DNA from: Bacteroidales bacterium
GTDB taxonomy: Bacteria > Bacteroidota > Bacteroidia > Bacteroidales > Paludibacteraceae
Direction: 5' to 3'
DNA: 5,073 bases
Assembly (NCBI GenBank): GCA_900768725.1
Contig: CAAGDU010000063.1
Span: 1 to 5,073, forward strand
Below are positions 1 to 4,456 of this stretch, piece by piece. Each line of letters opens with the position of its first letter. Position 1 is the first letter of the stretch. Both the position numbers and the translations under genes were made by a program. The notes below the pieces were generated by a model, which ran no database searches, was not told the DNA's origin, and worked only from the letters and a program-made list of their open reading frames with translations.

Positions 1-44
1 AAATACTCTTTCTGACGAGTTAATGTATTGTATATCTGTAGCAT
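1..44 (-). CDS. cysS: Cysteinyl-tRNA synthetase, N-terminal fragment (runs off the left edge)
   Basis: Reading leftward from the ATG at 42-44, the frame stays open to the window edge and gives MLQIYNTLTRQKEYF, where the last codon has only its first two bases (TT) in the window. This closely resembles the remembered start of E. coli CysS (MLKIFNTLTRQKEEF) and the IYNTL-R-KE-F opening of Bacteroidales CysS. The enzyme is a cytosolic class I aminoacyl-tRNA synthetase that charges tRNA-Cys. Its Zn-binding Cys and HIGH/KMSKS motifs would lie outside the window, so the call rests on 15 residues only. The ATG is 91 bases downstream of the nagB stop codon in the same direction, and I see no promoter between them. 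Co-transcription with nagB is therefore likely. The gap is almost filled by the hairpin element at 53-138. Confidence 0.8.
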   Translation of the reverse strand, partial: MLQIYNTLTRQKEY

Positions 45-52
45 AGGATTTC

Positions 53-138
53 TAATTAAGAATTATGAATTATGAGTGCGTTGGAACTGAGTTTCAGAGC
101 ATGAGCACTCATAATTCATAATTCATAATTCATAATTA
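53..138 (-). repeat. Dispersed intergenic element, copy A: complete inverted repeat with heptad arms
   Basis: An 86-base element with TAATTA at both ends. Its arms contain a perfect 20-base inverted repeat (60-79 with 105-124) around a 25-base loop. The right arm reads GAG-N8-CTC at 97-110, followed by three ATAATTC units and a terminal ATAATTA (111-138). The left arm has the complementary heptads (one TAATTAA, two GAATTAT) and GAGTGC. The loop carries a mini-hairpin CTGA-gtt-TCAG (87-97). The nagB stop codon is the last three bases (136-138), and the cysS ATG begins 8 bases past the other end. In the nagB-cysS transcript this would be a long A/U-rich stem-loop. No U-tract follows it, so it is not a standard terminator. 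Related copies are at 2672-2740 and 4372-4453. Confidence 0.85.
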
Positions 139-930
139 CAATAAATTGTTCTTCTCAATATCGAGGAAGTACTTGTACGTCCCCACTTTCAGTTCGTCGC
201 AAGCCGCCTCGTCGCACACGATGATACCGTGCTGGTGCATCTGCAGCGCCGAAATTGTCCACATGTGCGAGATAGGCTCCTCTACGGCATGTTGCAGCGC
301 ACGTGCTTTGTTGTGCCCATTCACCATAATCAGCACCTCTTTCGCGTCCATAATCGTGCCTACACCCACGGTCAGTGCGGTCTTGGGCACTTTGTTCACG
401 TCGTTGTCGAAGAAGCGCGAGTTGGCGATAATCGTGTCGGTGGTCAACTCTTTCTTGCGGGTGCGCGAGGTCAGCGATGAGCCCGGCTCGTTGAAGGCGA
501 TATGCCCGTCGGGACCGATGCCGCCGAGGAACAACTGTATGCCGCCGCAGTTCTTTATCTTCGCCTCATAGCGTGCGCACTCGGCTGCGAGGTCGGGTGC
601 ATTACCGTTCAGAATATTCACGTTCTCGGGGCGGATATCTATATGGCTGAAGAAGTTCTTCCACATGAACGAATGGTAACTCTCGGGGTGATCTTCGGGG
701 ATACCCACATACTCATCCATATTGAAGGTAACCACGTTGCGGAACGACACTTTCCCTGCCTCATACAACTTAATCAGGTGCTTGTACATACCCAGTGGCG
801 AAGAGCCCGTCGGCAGTCCCAGCACGAACGGTGTCCCCTCTTTCGGAGCAAACTCATTGATACGTTGTGCCACATAGTTGGCAGCCCATTGACTCAGCAG
901 GTCATAATTCGGTTCGATAATCAGTCTCAT
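136..930 (-). CDS. nagB: Glucosamine-6-phosphate deaminase
   Basis: A cytosolic enzyme that converts glucosamine-6-phosphate to fructose-6-phosphate and ammonia, the step that sends amino sugars from GlcNAc, chitin, mucin glycans or cell-wall recycling into glycolysis. The 264-residue length fits the family (E. coli 266), and long blocks match E. coli NagB almost exactly: VVTFNMDEYVG at 66-76, GHIAFNEP at 142-149, ANSRFFDNDVN at 169-179 and ALTVGVGT at 185-192. The phosphate-loop segment LPTGSSP is at 39-45. Catalytic residues Asp72, Asp141, His143 and Glu148 are all present, as are Arg172 and Lys208. Of the E. coli GlcNAc-6-P allosteric residues, Ser152, Arg158, Lys160 and Tyr254 are kept and Thr161 is Glu. 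The MRLI start matches the family and lies about 70 bases after the predicted transcription start. The stop codon is inside repeat copy A. Confidence 0.97.
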   Translation of the reverse strand: MRLIIEPNYDLLSQWAANYVAQRINEFAPKEGTPFVLGLPTGSSPLGMYKHLIKLYEAGKVSFRNVVTFNMDEYVGIPEDHPESYHSFMWKNFFSHIDIRPENVNILNGNAPDLAAECARYEAKIKNCGGIQLFLGGIGPDGHIAFNEPGSSLTSRTRKKELTTDTIIANSRFFDNDVNKVPKTALTVGVGTIMDAKEVLIMVNGHNKARALQHAVEEPISHMWTISALQMHQHGIIVCDEAACDELKVGTYKYFLDIEKNNLL

Positions 931-1009
931 AATAGTATGTGTTTTTGATGGTTAATAATTTTCCTAAATTTATTTCTTCAGAAGAGGGAGCAATTCTCTT
1001 TTCTGCCCG

Positions 1010-1041
1010 CAAAGATACTGCTTTTTTTTAATATATGCAAA
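1010..1041 (-). promoter_or_regulatory. Bacteroidota-type promoter for nagB
   Basis: On the minus strand TTTG (1038-1041) is followed after 20 bases by TATCTTTG (1010-1017). This matches the known Bacteroides primary sigma factor consensus, TTTG at about -33 and TAnnTTTG at about -7 with 19-21 bases between. The expected transcription start is near 1003, giving a leader of about 70 bases before the nagB ATG (928-930). The position just downstream of a terminator and upstream of nagB supports it. It is the only full match I found in the intergenic regions. Confidence 0.8.
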
Positions 1042-1144
1042 CAATTAGCGGAAAATCCATCAAAAACATGTTCTGTGCAAAGACATAGAGAATATCCATT
1101 CCTCTGCACGCGGATACACTAAAATGTTACGCCGAAAGCTAAAA

Positions 1145-1193
1145 GAAAAAAGACTGATTAGCACCGTTAAACGGTAGAAATCAGTCTTTCTTC
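1145..1193 (-). terminator. Rho-independent terminator after the tpiA/gamma-CA unit
   Basis: A perfect 11-base stem (AAAGACTGATT at 1149-1159 with its complement at 1179-1189) encloses a second hairpin, ACCGT-taa-ACGGT (1163-1175). Read on the minus strand the stem runs into a T-rich tail, TTTTTTCTTTT (1141-1151, overlapping the stem base). It begins 39 bases after the gamma-CA-like stop codon. The A-rich other flank has a short T-containing stretch (TTTCTTCC on the plus strand), so some bidirectional activity is possible, but there is no plus-strand gene to terminate. Confidence 0.88.
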
Positions 1194-1231
1194 CTAAAGT
1201 CCTTATTTTTAGTTCTCGGCTTCTGATGCCC

Positions 1232-1750
1232 TTACTTATACCACGAGGCGTACATGGCGTAGTTGTGGGCGATTTTGCGGTTGATTTCGTTGGTCTGCTC
1301 AGGGTCGGCTTTCTTGATGAACTTCGCAGGCACGCCGCCCCACACCTCATAGGCACCGATTTTCGTGCCCTTGAGCACCAGCGCGCCTGCCGCCACGATA
1401 GCACCTTCGCCTACCTCCACATCGTCCAACAGCGTGGAACCCATGCCGATAAGCGCATAGTCGCGGATATGCGCACCGTGGATGGTTACGTTGTGCCCCA
1501 CCGACACATAGTCGCCTATCTCGATGGTGGATTTTTGGTAGAGCGTGTGCAAGACCGAGCCGTCTTGGATATTGCAGTGGTTGCCGATAGTGATGGTGTT
1601 GACATCCCCGCGGAGCACGGCGTTGAACCAAAGGGTGGTGCCTTCGCCGATGGAGACATCGCCCACCACGGTGGCGTTCTCCATCATGATGACGCTGTCC
1701 GCAATGCGGGGCGTAAGCACCTCACCGTTGCGGTTGATAGTCTTGATCAT
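1232..1750 (-). CDS. Gamma-carbonic-anhydrase family protein (YrdA/CamH-like left-handed beta-helix)
   Basis: The 172-residue protein shows hexapeptide-repeat periodicity from about residue 19 to 135 (IADSVI, TVVGDV, VSIGEG, IGNHCNI, IGDYVSVGHNVTI, VGEGAIVAAG), followed by a C-terminal helix (about 148-168). Family members form trimers with a metal at each interface. The three metal ligands are present: His68 (SVLH), His86 (VGH) and His91 (TIHG). The Arg-Asp pair of RGD (Arg47, Asp49) and Gln62-Asp63 match structural residues of archaeal Cam. The acidic loop and the catalytic glutamates of Cam are missing: the residue after RGD is Val50, and the insertion before the second histidine is absent. 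This places it with the YrdA/PaaY/CamH group, whose carbonic anhydrase activity is often weak or unproven. It lies 120 bases after tpiA in the same direction, with no promoter seen between, and ends at a terminator. It is probably the last gene of that unit. Confidence 0.92.
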   Translation of the reverse strand: MIKTINRNGEVLTPRIADSVIMMENATVVGDVSIGEGTTLWFNAVLRGDVNTITIGNHCNIQDGSVLHTLYQKSTIEIGDYVSVGHNVTIHGAHIRDYALIGMGSTLLDDVEVGEGAIVAAGALVLKGTKIGAYEVWGGVPAKFIKKADPEQTNEINRKIAHNYAMYASWYK

Positions 1751-1751
1751 G

Positions 1752-1860
1752 TCATGTTGGTAGTTTCACGTTTCTCATTTCATGTTGGTCATTGCATGTT
1801 AAACGCGAAGTGATTAACAGGAACTGATTAACAGGAACTTACCAACATGAAATGAAAAAC
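1752..1860. repeat. Inverted repeat enclosing a 14-base tandem duplication, tpiA/gamma-CA gap
   Basis: Two 20-base arms (1770-1789 and 1841-1860) are inverted copies with one mismatch, and their inner 15 bases (TCATTTCATGTTGGT and its complement) match perfectly. A third, direct copy of TCATGTTGGT is at 1752-1761, almost touching the gamma-CA start codon. The 51-base loop contains TGATTAACAGGAAC twice in perfect tandem (1811-1824, 1825-1838), with GAA before the first copy and GAAC ending each. The structure occupies most of the 120-base gap. It shares no obvious sequence with the heptad elements elsewhere in the window. It could be a transcribed stem-loop or a small non-autonomous mobile element. 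No long T-run follows, so I do not call it a terminator. Confidence 0.8.
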
Positions 1861-1870
1861 ACGTAGTTTC

Positions 1871-2620
1871 TTATCTTGCGTTGATGATAGCGAGGAACTT
1901 CTCTGCTACGAGGGCTGCGCCGCCGATGAGTCCGCCGTCCACGTCGGGGTTAGCAAAGAGTTCTGCCGCGTTCTTCTCGTTGCAGGAGCCGCCGTAGAGG
2001 ATGGTGGTGTCGTCTGCTACCTGTGCGCCGTATTTCTCAGCCACGAGCGAGCGGATATAAGCGTGAATCTCCTGTGCCTGTGCGGGGGTAGCGGTCAAGC
2101 CGGTGCCGATAGCCCAAACGGGTTCGTAAGCCAGCGTGATATGGCTCCACTCCTCGGCAGTGAGGTTGAAGACCGAGCCTTCGAGTTGTGCTTTCACCAC
2201 CTCGTTCTGCTTACCAGCCTCGCGCTCCTCTTTCACCTCGCCGATGCAGAAGATAACCTCCAAGCCGTTTGCCAACGCCAGTTGCACTTTCTCGCGGAGG
2301 ATGGCATAGTCCTCGTGGTAGTACGCACGGCGCTCGGAGTGCCCGAGGATGCAGTACTCTGCGCCGGTGGACTTCACCATAGCGGCGCTGACCTCACCCG
2401 TGTAGGCACCTTTCTCCTTGTCGGCGCAGTTCTCCGCTGCCACCTTGATAGGAGAGTCTTTGAGCAACTCTGTCACGGTAGCGAGGTGGATAAACGGCGT
2501 GCCGATAACAACAGCACATGCAGGGTTCTTCACTTGCTCTTTCAGTTCGGTAGCCAACGCTACCCCTTCTTGCAGGGTCTTGTTCATCTTCCAGTTGCCT
2601 GCAACCATTTTTGTACGCAT
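1871..2620 (-). CDS. tpiA: Triosephosphate isomerase
   Basis: A cytosolic glycolytic enzyme that interconverts dihydroxyacetone phosphate and glyceraldehyde-3-phosphate. The 249 residues are the normal length for this TIM barrel. All signature elements are visible: Asn9 and catalytic Lys11 in GNWKMN, electrophile His94 in ILGHSERR (91-98), catalytic base Glu166 in AYEPVWAIGTG (164-174) including the flexible loop 6, the phosphate-binding GGS at 210-212, and GLIGGA at 230-235. Residues 63-64 read Glu-Asn where many TPIs have Gln-Asn; I recall Glu in other Bacteroidales TPIs, so it is probably lineage-typical. The MRTKMVAGNWK start is at the expected distance from Lys11. The gene follows the membrane-protein gene by 92 bases. 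That gap holds repeat copy C and an 8-base periodic A/T tract, and the immediate leader is AAAATAAGGACT. Confidence 0.98.
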   Translation of the reverse strand: MRTKMVAGNWKMNKTLQEGVALATELKEQVKNPACAVVIGTPFIHLATVTELLKDSPIKVAAENCADKEKGAYTGEVSAAMVKSTGAEYCILGHSERRAYYHEDYAILREKVQLALANGLEVIFCIGEVKEEREAGKQNEVVKAQLEGSVFNLTAEEWSHITLAYEPVWAIGTGLTATPAQAQEIHAYIRSLVAEKYGAQVADDTTILYGGSCNEKNAAELFANPDVDGGLIGGAALVAEKFLAIINAR

Positions 2621-2633
2621 AGTCCTTATTTTA

Positions 2634-2661
2634 ATTTGAAAATTTGTAAATTTGAAAATTA
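2634..2661. repeat. 8-base periodic A/T tract in the tpiA leader
   Basis: On the plus strand the units ATTTGAAA, ATTTGTAA, ATTTGAAA and a partial ATTA follow one another from 2634 to 2661. The tract is 13 bases upstream of the tpiA start codon, between it and repeat copy C. The unit length (8) and sequence differ from the 7-base heptads. It may act as an unstructured A/U-rich leader for translation, or it may only be a slippage product. Confidence 0.6.
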
Positions 2662-2671
2662 TCGGAGTATT

Positions 2672-2740
2672 CTGATTATTCAGAGCCCTCAGAGCAAACG
2701 CCCTCTTAATTCTTAATTCTTAATTCTTAATTCATAATTA
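2672..2740 (-). repeat. Dispersed intergenic element, copy C: heptad arm extending into the upstream gene
   Basis: On the plus strand it reads CTGA-ttat-TCAGAGC (2672-2686), a second TCAGAGC (2689-2695), the GAG-N8-CTC core (2692-2705), four TTAATTC units and a terminal ATAATTA (2706-2740). The CTGA-N-TCAGAGC mini-hairpin and the core align with copy A (87-110). The heptads are of the TTAATTC type, not ATAATTC, and no inverted heptad arm is present. This copy therefore looks one-armed or decayed. The last 28 bases are inside the coding region of the upstream membrane-protein gene and encode its tail and stop codon. Confidence 0.8.
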
Positions 2741-3843
2741 GCAAGGTTGTATTTATCAATAACGGTGCCGTTTTGCAGTACGATGACTCCCGGGTTGGCG
2801 CGGACGATGGTCTTGAGCGTTACGCCATCGCAGGTGAGGACGCACTCTTCCGGCGATATATCGCAATCTGCGAAGAACGCCTCAATGGTCTCTTCATCGG
2901 AGCCCGTGAGGATATAGAACGGCAGGTCGTTGGCGCGGCATTGCTCGTAGAGCGCCTGCACCTTGGGCTGTTGGGCGCGGTCGGTCTTGTCGAGGTCGTA
3001 CATCACCACCAACGTAACGGGCTCCTCGCTCTCCAAGATGTCAAAAGTGAGGTCTTCGAAGTCGCTGTTGAGCAACTCGAAATCGTGGATGGCAGGCTCA
3101 AAGCCCTTCTGCACCAACACGGATTTCTGGTTGACAAACGTCCATGTGGAGTCGCCTTTGGGGTAGTCGTCGAGGGTGAACTCCTGCTGCACGCCGTCTT
3201 TCTCGTAGATGAACGTAACGGCATACTCATCGTGGGGTGCATCGTCTGGCACCTCCATCAGCGCGGGGAGGTTATTGCCTATCTTATAGGGTCGGAAGTC
3301 AATGAAAGGCAGGTGGGTAAGCGAGTAGCCCATCACGCCCGCCATAGTAGCGAGTGCCAACACGAGGAGCGTCAGTTCTGCCCACCACGTGAAGGTCCGA
3401 TGGATATAACGCTTGGTCAGCAAGAGCGTTATCACCAGCGCGAGGAGCACGATGTTCTTCCAGAAGGTCGCCCAATTGCTCAGTTTGATGGCATCGCCGA
3501 AGCAACCGCAGTCGGTTACGGGGTTCTCTAATGCGATATAGAGCGTGAGCGGGGTCATCACCAGCATGAACAGCAGCGCCAGCCACGAGGTGATGTTCGT
3601 GCGGACATTGCAGAGCAGGCACACGCCCAGCGCGAACTCAAAAGCAATCATCACAATGGCCGCCGTCATAGCAAGGGGCATCATGTCCATGAACACACCG
3701 CCGAAGGCTTTCAGATAGTCTTCTATCTTATAGGTAGTACCCAGCGGGTCGATGGCTTTGACAAAGCCCGAGAAGATAAACGTGAGTCCGAGAAGGGTGC
3801 GGCAGATGCTGCCGAGGATATGGAGGGGTTTACTCTGTCTCAT
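2713..3843 (-). CDS. DoxX/MauE-type membrane protein with C-terminal thioredoxin-like domain
   Basis: The 376-residue protein has five likely membrane helices (about 10-30, 55-76, 85-105, 127-143, 153-172). Basic loops NVRTN and TKRYIHRT fit a cytosolic N-terminus and a large C-terminal domain outside the cytoplasmic membrane (about 175-376). The loop before helix 4 carries DCGCFGD (111-117), a motif of MauE/DoxX redox-associated membrane proteins, and would face the periplasm. The C-terminal domain has a strand LVVMYD (278-283), a helix, FYILTG (309-314), and NPGVIVLQNG (350-359) resembling the cis-Pro region of thioredoxin folds. It lacks CXXC; its cysteines are 302, 327, 334 and 338. A role in periplasmic thiol handling is inference. 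The start codon overlaps the DUF1599 gene by 14 bases, implying coupled translation. The last residues, NYELRIKN, and the stop codon come from repeat copy C. Confidence 0.78.
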   Translation of the reverse strand: MRQSKPLHILGSICRTLLGLTFIFSGFVKAIDPLGTTYKIEDYLKAFGGVFMDMMPLAMTAAIVMIAFEFALGVCLLCNVRTNITSWLALLFMLVMTPLTLYIALENPVTDCGCFGDAIKLSNWATFWKNIVLLALVITLLLTKRYIHRTFTWWAELTLLVLALATMAGVMGYSLTHLPFIDFRPYKIGNNLPALMEVPDDAPHDEYAVTFIYEKDGVQQEFTLDDYPKGDSTWTFVNQKSVLVQKGFEPAIHDFELLNSDFEDLTFDILESEEPVTLVVMYDLDKTDRAQQPKVQALYEQCRANDLPFYILTGSDEETIEAFFADCDISPEECVLTCDGVTLKTIVRANPGVIVLQNGTVIDKYNLANYELRIKN

Positions 3844-4369
3844 GTTGCTTAATCAGATAAAAGATAGCGTAGTTAATCATATCGAAATAGTTGCCGTCGG
3901 CGCCTTCGGAGCAGAGCGTCTGGTTGTCGTTGGCGGCAATCTGCTTGTTGCGGTTGATTTTGGTGAGGATGATATCGGTGAGGCTGGAGGGGAACATGTC
4001 GCGCCACGCCTCGCCGTAGTCGTGGTTCTTGCGAATCATGAGGGCTTTGGCATCGCCGATATACTTGTCGTAGAGCGAGATAGCCCGCTCGCGGGTCATA
4101 TCCACGGAGTCGGCATAGCCCTCGAAGAGTTGGATAAGTCCGATGACGGAGTAGTTGACTATTGCCATCATCTCGCCTTCCACGCTCTCGCCCACCATGT
4201 TCACACCCGTCTGCTCTATCTCGCGGACGCGCTTGGCTTTGATGAAGAGTTGGTCGTTCACCGTCTGCGGACGCATAATCCGCCAACTCGGACCATAGTC
4301 CTTCATCTTCAACTCGTATATATGGCGGCACTCCGCCACAACTGCATCGTATTCTTCTATCGTGCGCAT
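3830..4369 (-). CDS. DUF1599-type protein with two repeated domains
   Basis: The 179-residue, probably all-helical, soluble protein has an internal duplication: residues about 7-82 and 100-175 align. Matching landmarks are KMKDYGPSWR (21-30) with RKNHDYGEAWR (113-123), the basic stretch KAKRVREIE (44-52) with KINRNKQIA (137-145), and AIVNYSVIGLIQL (69-81) with DMINYAIFYLIKQ (163-175). This matches DUF1599, which I recall being named a nucleotide-modification-associated domain in phages; the cellular role is not established. The acidic, charged helices recall MazG-like nucleotide pyrophosphatases, but I see no clear metal-binding ExxE pair. No signal peptide or membrane helix is present. The gene starts just after repeat copy B, which forms its leader, and overlaps the membrane-protein gene by 14 bases. 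Despite the overlap, the two products seem to act in different compartments. Confidence 0.85.
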   Translation of the reverse strand: MRTIEEYDAVVAECRHIYELKMKDYGPSWRIMRPQTVNDQLFIKAKRVREIEQTGVNMVGESVEGEMMAIVNYSVIGLIQLFEGYADSVDMTRERAISLYDKYIGDAKALMIRKNHDYGEAWRDMFPSSLTDIILTKINRNKQIAANDNQTLCSEGADGNYFDMINYAIFYLIKQHETE

Positions 4370-4371
4370 TT

Positions 4372-4453
4372 GAATTATAAGGGCGTTGCGGATTATAAAT
4401 TATGCAATATAGAGCATGTGCGCTCATAATTCATAATTCATAATTCTTAATTA
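4372..4453 (-). repeat. Dispersed intergenic element, copy B: fills the ruvA/DUF1599 gap
   Basis: The right half has the GAG-N8-CTC core (4412-4425), three ATAATTC units and a terminal TTAATTA (4426-4453), the same architecture as copy A. The left end, 4372-4389, matches copy A 67-84 at 15 of 18 positions (GAATTAT, then a GGCGTTG-like segment). Only one heptad remains there, so the inverted repeat is degenerate. The middle (4390-4411) is unlike copy A. The element ends 3 bases from the ruvA stop codon and begins 2 bases from the DUF1599 ATG, so it accounts for nearly the whole 87-base gap. Confidence 0.8.
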
Positions 4454-4456
4454 AAA

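Larger units (their letters stand above)
931..1231. other. Intergenic boundary region between two transcription units
   Basis: This 301-base gap between the gamma-CA-like gene and nagB holds no convincing gene. On the minus strand it contains, in order, a 39-base 3' trailer, the intrinsic terminator (about 1145-1193), about 100 bases of spacer, the nagB promoter (1010-1041) and a roughly 70-base nagB leader. A perfect 12-base inverted repeat flanks the promoter: TGTTTTTGATGG at 940-951 and its complement at 1057-1068. The leader also has an imperfect stem, AGAAGAG at 980-986 with CTCTTTTCT at 996-1004. Confidence 0.7.

Noticed and set aside
53..138. A CRISPR array, because of regular short repeats
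   Set aside because: The units are 7 bases long and directly adjacent with no spacers; the structure is an inverted repeat with a single loop.
1198..1209. AGTCCTTATTTT shared between the gamma-CA 3' trailer and the tpiA leader (2621-2632)
   Set aside because: A 12-base match between two A/T-rich non-coding segments in different contexts; nothing else around them aligns, so it is probably chance or a short leader-like sequence.
1060..1404. A 114-codon minus-strand open frame across the terminator
   Set aside because: It overlaps the 3' part of the gamma-CA-like gene in another frame, reads through the terminator stem, and encodes an Arg/Ser-rich sequence without family resemblance.
1752..1860. 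An intrinsic terminator after tpiA
   Set aside because: The stem has a 51-base loop and no T-run after it on the minus strand, and a strong terminator exists after the next gene.
2621..2712. A separate promoter for tpiA
   Set aside because: The nearest -7-like string (TAATTTTC) lacks the final G, and its only upstream TTTG is over 30 bases away, too far for the 19-21 base spacing.
3752..4429. A 225-codon plus-strand open frame opposite the DUF1599 and membrane-protein genes
   Set aside because: It lies antisense to two well-supported genes, has no recognisable domain, and is explained by wobble-position composition of the opposite strand. The same holds for the plus-strand frames at 1226-1813, 2063-2716, 2773-3531 and 4479-4973.
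4370..4456. A promoter for DUF1599 in the ruvA gap (TTGCAT and TATAAT-like strings)
   Set aside because: There is no TAnnTTTG box at a proper distance from TTTG or TTG, and TATAAT-like strings are expected in the A/T-rich repeat. A weak promoter cannot be excluded.
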